Assembly (NCBI GenBank): GCA_020524525.2
Contig: CP129018.1
Coordinates: 3,724,001 to 3,788,000 of the forward strand
DNA length: 64,000 nucleotides
Origin: Bacillus tianshenii
Lineage (GTDB): Bacteria; Bacillota; Bacilli; Bacillales; Bacillaceae_N
Direction of reading: 5' to 3'
Below, in pieces: positions 44,483 through 54,122 of this stretch. Position 1 is the stretch's first letter. The number at the start of each line of letters is the position of its first letter. Position numbers and translations under genes: made by a program. The notes beneath the pieces are model-generated. The model saw only the letters and a list, made by a program, of their open reading frames with translations, did no database searches and was not told where the DNA came from.

Positions 44483-44509
44483 ATTTGAAAAGGGAGAGGG
44501 GAATTAAGT

Positions 44510-46054
44510 ATGGAAAAGTTACAAGAAAGTATGTATCAGTTGATCGTAGAAACATCAACAAAATTGCCGAAAGATGTACGTCGTGCAATTGCTAAGGCAA
44601 AGTTAAATGAAACGGCAGGCACACGTTCTGCAATGTCATTAGACACTATTACAAATAACATCTTGATGGCTGAAGAGAATATTTCGCCAATTTGCCAAGA
44701 CACAGGCTTACCAACATTTAAGATAAAAACACCTGTAGGCGTAAATCAGCTAAAAATTAAAGCTGCGATTGAAGCGGCAATGGAGCAAGCGACAGCAGAT
44801 GGAAAGCTTCGTCCGAACTCTGTTGATTCAATTACAGGTTCAAATAGCGGTAATAACTTAGGACCAGGCACACCTGTAATTAAGTTTGAGCAATGGGAAG
44901 AAGATTATATCGATGCTCGTCTTATCTTAAAAGGTGGCGGCTGTGAAAACAAAAATATCCAATATAGCTTACCAGCTGAGCTTGAAGGACTCGGACGTGC
45001 GGGCCGTGACTTAGATGGTATCCGTAAGTGTATTATGCACTCTGTGTATCAAGCACAAGGACAAGGCTGTAGCGCCGGCTTCATCGGAGTGGGGATCGGT
45101 GGCGACCGTACATCAGGCTATGACTTAGCGAAGCAACAGCTGTTCCGCAATGTGGATGATGTGAATCCGAATGAAGACTTACGTAAGCTTGAAGATTATG
45201 TGATGAACAATGCTAATACACTTGGAATTGGTACAATGGGCTTTGGTGGCGAAACAACACTTCTAGGCTGTAAGGTCGGAGTGATGAACCGTATTCCAGC
45301 ATCTTTCTACGTATCTGTTGCTTACAACTGTTGGGCATTCCGTCGCCAAGGCGTTCAGGTTAGCCCTGAAACAGGTGAAATTAAAGCATGGGAATACCAA
45401 GATGGTGATGATGTAGATTTCGCAAAAGAAGCTCAAAAAGAAACAGCTGCAGCAGCTGAATCAGATGAATCACGTGAGGTTGTTCTTCAAGCACCAATTA
45501 CAGAAGAACAAATCCGCGAGCTGAAAGTCGGTGATGTTGTTCGCATTAACGGTGCACTTCACACAGGCCGCGACGCGATTCATAAGCATTTAATGGATAA
45601 CGACGCTCCAATTGATTTGAACGGACAAGTTATTTACCACTGTGGTCCTGTTATGCTCAAGGACGAAGAAGGGGATTGGCATGTGAAAGCCGCAGGCCCG
45701 ACAACAAGTATTCGTGAAGAGCCTTACCAAGGGGATATCATGAAGAAATTCGGTATTCGCGCTGTAATTGGAAAAGGCGGCATGGGACCGAAAACATTGA
45801 AAGCTCTTCAAGAGCACGGTGGTGTCTACTTGAATGCAATTGGTGGCGCAGCACAATACTATGCTGAATGTATCCAAGGCGTTGAAGGGGTAGACTTAAT
45901 GGAATTCGGTATTCCAGAAGCAATGTGGCACTTACAAGTAAAAGACTTCAAAGCTGTTGTCACAATGGACTCTCACGGAAACAGCCTACACCAAGATGTA
46001 GAGAAAACATCACTAGAAAAGCTTGAAAACTTCAAAGAGCCAGTGTTTAGCTAA
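44510..46054 (+). CDS. fumA: class I fumarate hydratase
   Basis: A 514-residue oxygen-sensitive iron-sulfur fumarase interconverting fumarate and malate, with alpha and beta parts fused. Candidate 4Fe-4S cysteines are in SPICQDTGLP (about 62), the ILKGGGCENKN/QGQGCSAGF region and LLGCKVG. The beta part carries GALHTGRDAIHKH and the C-terminal GGAAQYYAECI. An alternative is L(+)-tartrate dehydratase, which is smaller and split. B. subtilis has only the class II enzyme, so this is an addition. It fits with aspA-dcuB in fumarate metabolism. Confidence 0.92.
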   Translation: MEKLQESMYQLIVETSTKLPKDVRRAIAKAKLNETAGTRSAMSLDTITNNILMAEENISPICQDTGLPTFKIKTPVGVNQLKIKAAIEAAMEQATADGKLRPNSVDSITGSNSGNNLGPGTPVIKFEQWEEDYIDARLILKGGGCENKNIQYSLPAELEGLGRAGRDLDGIRKCIMHSVYQAQGQGCSAGFIGVGIGGDRTSGYDLAKQQLFRNVDDVNPNEDLRKLEDYVMNNANTLGIGTMGFGGETTLLGCKVGVMNRIPASFYVSVAYNCWAFRRQGVQVSPETGEIKAWEYQDGDDVDFAKEAQKETAAAAESDESREVVLQAPITEEQIRELKVGDVVRINGALHTGRDAIHKHLMDNDAPIDLNGQVIYHCGPVMLKDEEGDWHVKAAGPTTSIREEPYQGDIMKKFGIRAVIGKGGMGPKTLKALQEHGGVYLNAIGGAAQYYAECIQGVEGVDLMEFGIPEAMWHLQVKDFKAVVTMDSHGNSLHQDVEKTSLEKLENFKEPVFS

Positions 46055-46123
46055 AAAAATAAAAACGTCTGCTATTCAAAGTACGGGTCTTAAGCATCTG
46101 TGGAAGGTAAGCGTTTGTTACTG

Positions 46124-46157
46124 AAAAGCCTTTGGGACATCTCTCCCAAGGGCTTTT
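46124..46157 (+). terminator. fumA terminator
   Basis: AAAGCC..GGG / CCC..GGCTTTTTT hairpin with T-run, about 70 bases after fumA. Confidence 0.8.
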
Positions 46158-46238
46158 TTGGTAATATGATTCGCATAGCATTTTTTAGCTGAATCGTTGC
46201 AAACTAACCTTAAAAGCATAAAAAGGGGTTCGTGAGCA

Positions 46239-47045
46239 ATGACTAAAAAAATCTTATTGTTTTCATTAACTGTTCTCATGCTCGTAAGCTTCACGTTGCC
46301 AAATAGCGCTTTTGCTTATGACAATACGCGTTATAATTGGGGTTTTAAGAAAAGTGTTGATGAGCAAGGTGCGTCAGCTGGAGCAAAGTTTGATAAGATG
46401 CTTGAGAAATATGGAAGCTTCTATCTTGCAGATCCATCAAAAAAAGAAATTTATCTTACCTTTGATAATGGATATGAAAATGGTTATACCGAAAGAGTGC
46501 TGAATGTACTGAAGGAAAAGAAAGTGCCGGCAACTTTTTTCATCACGGGTCATTATGTGAAGGACCAGCCTGAGCTTGTAAAGCGAATGGTTGCAGAAGG
46601 CCATATTGTTGGTAATCATTCGTGGCATCACCCTGACTTAACAACTGTCTCAGAAGCAAAGTTAACTGAAGAGCTCCGTTCTGTTGAAGAAGCGGTCGCA
46701 AAGTTAACACCTCAGAAAGTAATGACATACCTTCGAGCACCACGCGGCGTTTTCAGTGAACGTACCTTAGGGCTTTCAGAAAAGCTTGGCTATGTGAATG
46801 TCTTCTGGTCACTTGCATTTGTAGACTGGAAGACAGACCAGCAAAAAGGCTGGAAATATGCGTACGACAGTATTATGAGACAGATTCACCCAGGAGCGGT
46901 TATGCTTCTTCATAGTGTATCAAGTGATAATGCGGAAGCACTTCCGAAAGTGATTGATGATTTACGTGCAAAAGGCTATGAATTTAAGTCACTTGACGAT
47001 TACATGCTTCGAAAAGTTTTCCCAGAGCCGTTGCGTAGCTTTTGA
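46239..47045 (+). CDS. pdaA: delta-lactam-biosynthetic de-N-acetylase PdaA
   Basis: A 268-residue polysaccharide deacetylase with a signal peptide (about 1-26, ending NSAFA). In the NodB domain the metal/catalytic motif is IYLTFDNGYENGYT, where the second Asp of the usual TFDDG is Asn as in PdaA. HSWHHPD supplies metal His residues, and LLHSVS closes the domain. PdaA makes muramic delta-lactam in spore cortex. It agrees with the yfjS position in B. subtilis. Confidence 0.92.
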   Translation: MTKKILLFSLTVLMLVSFTLPNSAFAYDNTRYNWGFKKSVDEQGASAGAKFDKMLEKYGSFYLADPSKKEIYLTFDNGYENGYTERVLNVLKEKKVPATFFITGHYVKDQPELVKRMVAEGHIVGNHSWHHPDLTTVSEAKLTEELRSVEEAVAKLTPQKVMTYLRAPRGVFSERTLGLSEKLGYVNVFWSLAFVDWKTDQQKGWKYAYDSIMRQIHPGAVMLLHSVSSDNAEALPKVIDDLRAKGYEFKSLDDYMLRKVFPEPLRSF

Positions 47046-47124
47046 TTCTTTCCAACGTGTATTATAATGAGATTAGAATGGCAGTCATTTGACTGCCAAA
47101 TTTCATTTATTGGAGTCATTAATC

Positions 47125-48501
47125 ATGAGCAAAAAACAAGTTATGCTAGAAAAAGGACAGGAATTTCCTTTAACGATAAAACGCCTCGGCATCAATGGTG
47201 AAGGTGTCGGTTTCTTCAAAAAGCAAGTCGTCTTTGTGCCTGGTGCACTTCCAGATGAAGTTATTGTCGCACGTGCAGAGAAAGTACAGCCAAAGTTCGT
47301 ACAAGCCAGCATCAAAAAGATCCGCAAACCATCGCCACACCGAACGAAAGCGCCGTGCCCAATTTACGACAAATGCGGCGGCTGTCAACTGCAGCACCTA
47401 TCATATGAACAACAGCTAAAAGAAAAGCGTGATATTGTTATCCAAGCATTTGAACGTCATACGAGATTACCAATTGAAAAGCTCGATATTCGAAGCACAA
47501 TTGGAATGGAAGAACCGTGGAACTATCGGAACAAAAGTCAACTGCAAGCTGTAAAAGAAAAAGGAAAAGTACTCGCAGGCTTATACCAAATGGATTCACA
47601 TCAAGTGGTCGACCTATCAGAATGCATGGTTCAGCACACAGAAGTAAACAAAGTAACCCAAGTCGTTAAAACGATTCTTAATGACTTAAATATTTCGATC
47701 TATAACGAACGCAAACGAACAGGAGTCATTCGCACAATTGTCGTTCGGACCGCTTTTGAAACAAAAGAGACACAGCTTGTCCTTGTCACAGCGACCGAAA
47801 AAATTCCGCGCAAGGAGCTGCTAATCGAAGAAATTCAAAAGCGCTTACCAGAGATCACGTCTATTATGCAAAACGTAAATGCCCAGAAAACATCCTTAAT
47901 CTTCGGAAACAAAACAAGCAACCTTGCTGGAAAAGAAGTCATCCAAGAAACACTCGGTGACCTATCATTTGAACTGTCAGCGAGAGCATTCTTTCAATTG
48001 AATCCGATCCAAACAGTGAAATTATATGACGAAGTTAAGCAAGCAGCAGAGCTTACAGGCAAAGAAAAAGTCGTTGATGCATACTGCGGTGTCGGAACAA
48101 TCGGCCTTTGGCTCGCTGAAGACGCCTCTGAACTAAGAGGAATGGACACCATTGCTGAATCAATCGAAGATGCCCAAAAAAATGCTCAAAACCATGGCTT
48201 CAGCCACGCTAAATACTATACCGGCAAAGCAGAAGACCTTATGCCAAAGTGGACAAAAGAAGGCTGGCGCCCTGACGTTGTCATCGTCGACCCGCCACGC
48301 ACAGGCTGTGACAACAAGCTACTCAACACATTTTTGAAAGTAAAGCCGAAACGAATTGTCTACGTGTCCTGTAATCCATCAACCTTGGCAAAAGATATCC
48401 AAACATTGAGCGGGAATTATAAAGTGAACTATATCCAGCCTGTTGATATGTTTCCACATACGGCTCATGTCGAAAATATCGCGGTGTTGGAGAGGAAATA
48501 A
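47125..48501 (+). CDS. rlmD: 23S rRNA (uracil-C5)-methyltransferase (RlmD/RlmCD family)
   Basis: A 458-residue TrmA-type enzyme. An N-terminal TRAM domain ([28 protein letters not shown]) is followed by the 4Fe-4S cysteines in [15 protein letters not shown], the SAM fold [16 protein letters not shown] and the catalytic Cys in [13 protein letters not shown]. subtilis has two such proteins (RlmCD/YefA and YfjO); the position near pdaA fits YfjO. Start chosen at 47125 after TTGGAGTC. Confidence 0.9.
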   Translation: MSKKQVMLEKGQEFPLTIKRLGINGEGVGFFKKQVVFVPGALPDEVIVARAEKVQPKFVQASIKKIRKPSPHRTKAPCPIYDKCGGCQLQHLSYEQQLKEKRDIVIQAFERHTRLPIEKLDIRSTIGMEEPWNYRNKSQLQAVKEKGKVLAGLYQMDSHQVVDLSECMVQHTEVNKVTQVVKTILNDLNISIYNERKRTGVIRTIVVRTAFETKETQLVLVTATEKIPRKELLIEEIQKRLPEITSIMQNVNAQKTSLIFGNKTSNLAGKEVIQETLGDLSFELSARAFFQLNPIQTVKLYDEVKQAAELTGKEKVVDAYCGVGTIGLWLAEDASELRGMDTIAESIEDAQKNAQNHGFSHAKYYTGKAEDLMPKWTKEGWRPDVVIVDPPRTGCDNKLLNTFLKVKPKRIVYVSCNPSTLAKDIQTLSGNYKVNYIQPVDMFPHTAHVENIAVLERK

Positions 48502-48512
48502 ATAAAGGGAAA

Positions 48513-48546
48513 GAAGCTTACCAGCGGGTGTTGGTGAGCTTTTTTA
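48513..48546 (+). terminator. rlmD terminator
   Basis: AAGCTTACCA / TGGTGAGCTT hairpin with T-run after the stop. Confidence 0.8.
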
Positions 48547-48569
48547 TTGGAGTGGTTGTCGAGCAAACA

Positions 48570-48598
48570 ACAAAAGCCCTCTTTCAAGGGGCTTTTGT
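48570..48598. terminator. terminator before Mn catalase 3' end
   Basis: CAAAAGCCC / GGGGCTTTTG hairpin just beyond the convergent catalase stop; effective on the minus strand. Confidence 0.75.
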
Positions 48599-48608
48599 AT
48601 AGGGCACC

Positions 48609-49505
48609 TCACAGATTTTCCATCAATCGCTTCGCAATCTTGGCATAATCATCACGGTCAATTCCAGGGGCGAATTGTTCAGGGAGATCGTCTAGATTTG
48701 GAATAGGTGCTCCTTTCGGTGTTCCCTCTTTCACAATGAGCTGATCACCGCTTTCTGGGTTAGTTCCTTTCCATATTTGTTTAATATCTAAGTAATCTCC
48801 GACATCATTCCACGTATATAACACGTTTGCTAAGCCTTGTTCTTCGAATTTTCGTGCATGGTCAAATTTTGAATTTGATAAGTCTGGTATTGGGACCATT
48901 TTCTTTACGTCCACACCTGTGGCAATCTCTAATGCTTTCGCGTAGGCCAAGACATGTGTGCCACCGCGAACGAGTAAGTAGCCGATCATTTCACGAGCTG
49001 TCTCATTTTCTGTCATCTCGTACACTCTCATTTTATGTGTGCGGGCACCGACCTCTAAGAAGAAATTATGAAGTAAATCTAACACTAAGTTTCCACTGTT
49101 AAACACATTGTCCCCAGTCCAAGCGCGTCCCATTGAATCTCCTGCTAAAGCAGTTTGGGCAGTAGCGATAAATTGATACGTATTTCGGCTATCTTTTCCT
49201 TCGCGTAGAGGCGTCACATCTGGGTCGCCAGTGTAAAATGTATTTCCTCTTGATAATAAATTAATAGCATTGCTCACAAGCTCTACGTGGCCAAATTCCT
49301 CGGCAGTAATACTTGCGACTAAGTCATAGAATGGTTTTAGCTTATCCTTCCGTCGGAAGTTAAATGATTGGAACATATAATTATTGAGCGTTGACATTTC
49401 GCCAAACTTTCCACCTAACAGCTCTTGAACAACTGCGGCTGCATTTGGGTCGCCGTGTTCTGGGATTGGCAGGTCAATTAACAAGCGGTTTTCACGCTTA
49501 AACAT
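48609..49505 (-). CDS. manganese catalase
   Basis: A 298-residue four-helix-bundle di-manganese enzyme that breaks down hydrogen peroxide. Ligand motifs: ELLGGKFGEMSTLNNYMFQ (about 35-50), SITAEEFGHVE and EVGARTHKMRVYEM. It has the full catalase length rather than the shorter CotJC form. AAGGAGGG sets the start at 49505. Its partner yuzF-like gene ends 11 bases upstream, so they form an operon. Spore-associated catalases of this type exist (YjqC, CotJC). Confidence 0.9.
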   Translation of the reverse strand: MFKRENRLLIDLPIPEHGDPNAAAVVQELLGGKFGEMSTLNNYMFQSFNFRRKDKLKPFYDLVASITAEEFGHVELVSNAINLLSRGNTFYTGDPDVTPLREGKDSRNTYQFIATAQTALAGDSMGRAWTGDNVFNSGNLVLDLLHNFFLEVGARTHKMRVYEMTENETAREMIGYLLVRGGTHVLAYAKALEIATGVDVKKMVPIPDLSNSKFDHARKFEEQGLANVLYTWNDVGDYLDIKQIWKGTNPESGDQLIVKEGTPKGAPIPNLDDLPEQFAPGIDRDDYAKIAKRLMENL

Positions 49506-49516
49506 CGTATCCCTCC

Positions 49517-49735
49517 TTATCCTTTTGGAATAACCCAAACGATTTGTTGAATGCGAATGTAGAAAGGAGAGCCGCCCGACTCGACGACAATATGTTCTGG
49601 CATTACTGTTTTCAGCTTTCCAGTAACAGTGCCGCGTGTTGTCTGAACGACGACTTTACCGCCCTTTACGCCTTGAAGTGTTTGATACACATAAGGATCA
49701 ATATTGCTCACGAAAGAAGGTGTTTGTGGGTTCAT
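49517..49735 (-). CDS. YuzF-like DUF2642 protein
   Basis: A 72-residue protein. VYQTLQGVKGGKVVVQTTRGTVTGKLKTVMPEHIVVE..PFYIRIQQIVWV resembles DUF2642 (YuzF) proteins, small beta-rich folds found with spore-coat genes. Start at 49735 after AAAGGAGCG. Coupling to the Mn catalase suggests a carrier or coat-attachment role; this is inferred from context only. Confidence 0.75.
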   Translation of the reverse strand: MNPQTPSFVSNIDPYVYQTLQGVKGGKVVVQTTRGTVTGKLKTVMPEHIVVESGGSPFYIRIQQIVWVIPKG

Positions 49736-49880
49736 GTTATTTCGCTCCTTTGTTGGAAACTCAAACATTCTAAATATATGAACCTCATTGGCATGTTATA
49801 CATTTAATAGGGCGTTTGGTGGTGAACGAGTCCAATGTTATAATGAACTGAATGAAATATCACTGAAACTTGGAGGAAGT

Positions 49881-50339
49881 ATGCTGACATTTGAAGAAAA
49901 ACTAACGATTATAGATTCTTTTCCTGAATTAGACCGCAAAGATGTTTCGCTTGGTCGGGTTAACTTTCATTTTGAAGGAAGCGGATTTGATAAGAAAAAT
50001 GTAGTCTATCACTTACATCCGAATGGAAATGGATTTGTGTATACAGAATTTCTTGAAGGATATGAAACAGATCATAAAGGTATGACAAACATCCGTAATT
50101 TTTCTGAAGAGGAGCTTCGGAAAGTAATCAAAGAATCCATTCAGTCACTTGTTCCAATGCCGGAAGAAGAAGCTGAGTGTATAGAGGAAGAATGGGTGAA
50201 TGCAGAAAATCAATCGTTGATATTAATCAATGAAGACGAGATGTGGAATGTGTATGCCGGTGTCAATTTGGATGGCACGTTTCCATCTTATAATGAAGCA
50301 GCACAATATCTTGATGAAGAAGGCTTTCGTCGTAAATAA
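49881..50339 (+). CDS. conserved hypothetical protein
   Basis: A 152-residue acidic soluble protein. The start at 49881 follows CTTGGAGGAAGT. The first half (about 20-85) looks like a beta domain (LGRVNFHFEGS..KNVVYHLHPNGNGFVYTE), and a helical part (EEELRKVIKESIQSL) follows with an acidic tail. I recognise no family. It lies upstream of dbpA with a short gap but may be a separate unit. Confidence 0.75.
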   Translation: MLTFEEKLTIIDSFPELDRKDVSLGRVNFHFEGSGFDKKNVVYHLHPNGNGFVYTEFLEGYETDHKGMTNIRNFSEEELRKVIKESIQSLVPMPEEEAECIEEEWVNAENQSLILINEDEMWNVYAGVNLDGTFPSYNEAAQYLDEEGFRRK

Positions 50340-50416
50340 GAAATAAAGTGGGAAGATTGATTTTTCCTTATGGTGGGGGAATCAATCTTTTTTAATGAAT
50401 AAAATGAGGTTATGAC

Positions 50417-51862
50417 ATGGATAAAAAATGTTTTACAGACTATCAATTAAGTGAAGAGATCGTTCGTGCTTTGAATGGTTTGCGTTATAAGACCCCGACA
50501 GAAGTACAGGCTTCAGTTATACCGATGGCGTTAGAAGAGAAAGACCTTGTCGTGAGGTCCCAAACTGGAAGCGGGAAGACAGCGGCTTTCGGTATTCCGA
50601 TTTGTGAAATGGTGAAGTGGGAGGAAAATAAACCTCAAGCATTAATTCTTACACCAACACGAGAGCTTGCAGCGCAGGTGAAAACGGATATAACGAATAT
50701 AGGAAGATTCAAACGCATTAAAGCAACAGCTGTATTTGGGAAACAGCCTTTTACTAGGCAGAAAACAGAATTGAAACAAAAAACACATGTCGTTGTCGGT
50801 ACGCCTGGGCGGGTGCTTGACCATATTGAAAAAGGTACACTGGCGTTAGAGCAGCTAAAATACCTTGTGATTGATGAAGCGGATGAGATGCTGAATATGG
50901 GGTTCATTGATCAAGTGGAAGCAATTATTGAAAAGCTACCACATCAACGGGTAAATTACCTTTTCTCTGCTACATTACCAGAGGATGTGAAATCCCTTTG
51001 CCATAAATATTTGAATGCACCAGTTAAGCTCGAAATTAAAGCAGCTGGGCTTACAACTGATAAGATTGAGCATGAGCTTATTGAAGTGAAGGAAGAAGAG
51101 AAACTTTCATTTCTAAACGATGTGTTAACAGTTGAAAATCCAGACAGCTGCATCATTTTCTGCCGAACACAAGAAAAGGTAAACGAGCTATTAGATCAAC
51201 TTGATGAGCTTGCCTATTCTGTGGATAAATTGCACGGTGGAATGGTACAGGAGGACCGGTTTGAGGTGATGGATGATTTCAAGAAAGGCGAATTCCGCTA
51301 TCTCGTAGCAACAGATGTAGCAGCGAGAGGGATTGATGTAGAAGGTATTACACACGTAATCAATTATGACTTACCGCTTGAAAAGGAAAGTTATGTGCAT
51401 CGAACAGGCAGAACCGGCCGAGCAGGCAAAGCAGGAAAAGCAATTTCATTTCTAACACCTTATGAAGAGAAGTTTTTAATTGAGATTGAGGATTATATTG
51501 GCTTTAACATACCAAAGATAGAGCCGCCTTCAAAAGAAGATGTGATGAGCAAGGAAGCTGAATTTGAAAGAAAAACAAATAGCAAGCCTATGATGAAAGA
51601 AGACCGTAGCACACAGCTGAATCAAGATATTATGAAGCTTTACTTTAACGGTGGGAAGAGGAAGAAAATTAGGGCAGTAGACTTTGTGGGTACAATTGCA
51701 AAAATCGACGGTGTATCAGCAGAGGATATTGGCATCATTACCATCCTTGATAAGCTTTCGTATGTGGAGATATTAAACGGTAAAGGTCCGTTAGTTTTAA
51801 AAGTAATGAAAAATACCACGATAAAAGGAAAGCAGTTAAAAGTGCACGAGGCCAGAAGTTAG
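50417..51862 (+). CDS. dbpA: DEAD-box RNA helicase DbpA
   Basis: A 481-residue helicase that remodels 23S rRNA in 50S assembly. Motifs: Q motif [54 protein letters not shown]. The C-terminal RRM-like DbpA domain (about 405-480, [29 protein letters not shown]) recognises a specific rRNA hairpin and separates it from CshA-type helicases. B. subtilis counterpart is YxiN. Confidence 0.92.
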   Translation: MDKKCFTDYQLSEEIVRALNGLRYKTPTEVQASVIPMALEEKDLVVRSQTGSGKTAAFGIPICEMVKWEENKPQALILTPTRELAAQVKTDITNIGRFKRIKATAVFGKQPFTRQKTELKQKTHVVVGTPGRVLDHIEKGTLALEQLKYLVIDEADEMLNMGFIDQVEAIIEKLPHQRVNYLFSATLPEDVKSLCHKYLNAPVKLEIKAAGLTTDKIEHELIEVKEEEKLSFLNDVLTVENPDSCIIFCRTQEKVNELLDQLDELAYSVDKLHGGMVQEDRFEVMDDFKKGEFRYLVATDVAARGIDVEGITHVINYDLPLEKESYVHRTGRTGRAGKAGKAISFLTPYEEKFLIEIEDYIGFNIPKIEPPSKEDVMSKEAEFERKTNSKPMMKEDRSTQLNQDIMKLYFNGGKRKKIRAVDFVGTIAKIDGVSAEDIGIITILDKLSYVEILNGKGPLVLKVMKNTTIKGKQLKVHEARS

Positions 51863-51870
51863 GGGATTTA

Positions 51871-51902
51871 GAAGCTTGCCGACAGTTGTTGGTGAGCTTT
51901 TG
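51871..51902 (+). terminator. dbpA terminator
   Basis: AAGCTTGCC / GGTGAGCTT imperfect stem with T-run, similar in sequence to the one after rlmD. Confidence 0.65.
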
Positions 51903-51910
51903 TATTTTCG

Positions 51911-52090
51911 TCAATTCTTATTTACATGTTTCTGATAAAGGGTAAGATAGTAATCGAGTTCACGACTATACTGAATTGTTTCTTCGTTTTGTAAGCCTTT
52001 TTCCATTCCGATTTGAATTAACTCTTTTCTTCTGCCTGAAATGTATTCCTCCAAATCCTCCATTGTCATCACAAGCTCATTGTCTTTCAT
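51911..52090 (-). CDS. Spo0E-like aspartyl-phosphate phosphatase
   Basis: A 59-residue two-helix protein: ISGRRKELIQIGMEKGLQNEETIQYSRELDYYLTLYQ. This is the Spo0E family pattern, which dephosphorylates Spo0A and delays sporulation. The usual SQELD signature reads SRELD here (Gln to Arg). The catalytic Asp is kept. ATG at 52108 lies within GGAGGG, so 52090 is the start. Confidence 0.82.
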   Translation of the reverse strand: MKDNELVMTMEDLEEYISGRRKELIQIGMEKGLQNEETIQYSRELDYYLTLYQKHVNKN

Positions 52091-52222
52091 GGTCTTCCCT
52101 CCATTCAATCTTTTTAAAAATCATACCTAATCTTGTATTTATTTGTAAATACTTTTGACAATATAAGACAAGATGAGCGCACATTCATAGGTGTTCGAAG
52201 CAGGTAAGCAAACTATTAAGAG

Positions 52223-52271
52223 AAAAACCCCTCATTATTCGAAAAAATGAACGAATAAGAGGGGAGTTTTT
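52223..52271 (-). terminator. CoA-disulfide reductase terminator
   Basis: AAACCCCTC ATTATTCG / CGAATAA GAGGGGAGTTTTT long hairpin beside the stop at 52273, with A-run on its left. Confidence 0.8.
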
Positions 52272-52272
52272 G

Positions 52273-53928
52273 TTAGACTGTTGGGTAAACAGCAGAGTAT
52301 GTTTTATAGCCCCCATCTAAGTTAACGGCATTTCGGTTGTGCTGTAAGAGGATACGTGATGCTAGGTATCCGCGCAAACCGACTTGGCAGTATACATAAA
52401 TGGATTTGTCTGCTGGAAATTCTTCAATACGATTACGAATTTCGTCTAATGGGATATTAATTGCATTTGGAATATGACCTGCTTCAAATTCTTTAGGGTC
52501 ACGTACGTCTACAATTAATCCACTTCCGTCTTCAACAATTTGATGGAGCTCGTGCCATTGAATATTGCTTGTAGCACCATCAAGAAGATTAGAAGCTGCA
52601 TATCCTGCCATATTTACAGGGTCTTTAGCTGAAGAATATGGTGGAGCGTATGCAAGCTCTAAGTCAGGTAAGTCAAACACAGTAAGATTCCCTTTAATTG
52701 CCACAGCAATGACATCAATTCGTTTATCTACACCATCCATGCCGACAGCTTGTGCACCAAGGATTTTCCCATCTTCAGGTGAGAAAATTAATTTTAACGA
52801 GATTGGAGAAGCACCAGGGTAGTAACCTGCATGAGAACCTGGATGAACATGAACGACTTGATAAGGTATACCTAGACGTTTTAATGTCTTTTCATTGTTA
52901 CCGGTTGCTGCTGCTGTTAAATCAAATACTTTCACAATTGAAGTGCCGAGTGTTCCGTTGTAACGGACATCTTTGCCATTTATATAGTCTGCAACCAGCC
53001 TTCCTTGTCTGTTTGCTGGCCATGCAAGCGGGATTTGGACAGGCTGTCCGTTAATATAATCCGTTACTTCAATCGCATCACCAATTGCAAAAATGTTCGG
53101 ATCAGATGTTTGCATCCGTTCATTTACTTGAATGCCACCGCGAGTACCAAGGTTTAAATCTGCTTGTTTTGCTAATTTATTTTCAGGTTGAACACCGATA
53201 GACAGCATAATCATATCTGTGTCAAGTTTCATGCCGCTGCTTAATTGAACTATTTTCCCTTTGTCTGCAAATTCTTGAACACCATCTTCGAAGATAAGGT
53301 TGATTCCTTTCTCTTTAACATGGTTATGCAGGATAGATGCCATTTCGAAATCAATTGGTCCCATAAGCTGATTAGCCATTTCAACGATCGTTACGTCAAT
53401 TCCCTGCTCTGCCAAGTTTTCTGCCATTTCAACACCAATAAAGCCACCGCCAATCACAACAGCTCGTTTCGGTTTTTCCGAATCTACAAAGCTCTTAATA
53501 CGGTCAGTATCAGGGATATTTCTTAGCGTAAATAAATGCTCTGCTTCTTCAATGCCCTTAATTGGGGGCTTAATAGGTGAAGCACCCGGTGATAAAATTA
53601 ATGTATCGTAATTTTCTTCATATGATTGATTAGTATTTAAATCGTGAATAGTCACGGTTTTTTGGTTACGATTAATCGTTGTTACTTCACTTTTTACACG
53701 AATATCAAGATTAAATCGTTCTGTCATACGTTCGACAGTTTGGACAAGCAGCTTGCCGCGTTCTTCAATTACACCACCGATATAGTATGGAAGGCCACAG
53801 TTAGCGAATGAAATATATTCTCCTCTTTCGATTAGTACAATTTCAGCCTCTTCATCTAAACGGCGTAAACGGGTTGCAGCAGTTGCTCCGCCAGCAACTC
53901 CTCCGACAATAACGATTTTTCTAGACAT
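52273..53928 (-). CDS. CoA-disulfide reductase with rhodanese domain
   Basis: A 551-residue flavoprotein. The FAD-binding GGVAGGATAATRLRRL opens it, the redox Cys lies in SFANCGLPYYIGG (about 44), and a second nucleotide fold GGGFIGVEMAENLAEQG is near 160. VNPNIFAIGDA-type motif is present. A C-terminal rhodanese domain (about 455-550) has the active Cys in YCQVGLRGY. Such fusions reduce CoA disulfides or polysulfides with NAD(P)H. AGAGGTG precedes the start. Single gene. Confidence 0.9.
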   Translation of the reverse strand: MSRKIVIVGGVAGGATAATRLRRLDEEAEIVLIERGEYISFANCGLPYYIGGVIEERGKLLVQTVERMTERFNLDIRVKSEVTTINRNQKTVTIHDLNTNQSYEENYDTLILSPGASPIKPPIKGIEEAEHLFTLRNIPDTDRIKSFVDSEKPKRAVVIGGGFIGVEMAENLAEQGIDVTIVEMANQLMGPIDFEMASILHNHVKEKGINLIFEDGVQEFADKGKIVQLSSGMKLDTDMIMLSIGVQPENKLAKQADLNLGTRGGIQVNERMQTSDPNIFAIGDAIEVTDYINGQPVQIPLAWPANRQGRLVADYINGKDVRYNGTLGTSIVKVFDLTAAATGNNEKTLKRLGIPYQVVHVHPGSHAGYYPGASPISLKLIFSPEDGKILGAQAVGMDGVDKRIDVIAVAIKGNLTVFDLPDLELAYAPPYSSAKDPVNMAGYAASNLLDGATSNIQWHELHQIVEDGSGLIVDVRDPKEFEAGHIPNAINIPLDEIRNRIEEFPADKSIYVYCQVGLRGYLASRILLQHNRNAVNLDGGYKTYSAVYPTV

Positions 53929-54122
53929 AAATATTCACCTCTTAAAAGGATAAAGTTGGTACTATCCCAATATACCATAGGGGGTTTGTGGTTTCTATGT
54001 TTTTTCAGGAAAAATTGTGGAATATTTGTGAATAGGGGAAGATGGATCATTCGAAAAGCAACATTTATTTCGATACAATTAGAAGACGAAGCAAAGATAT
54101 TAAAAATTAGAGGTGACAATAG

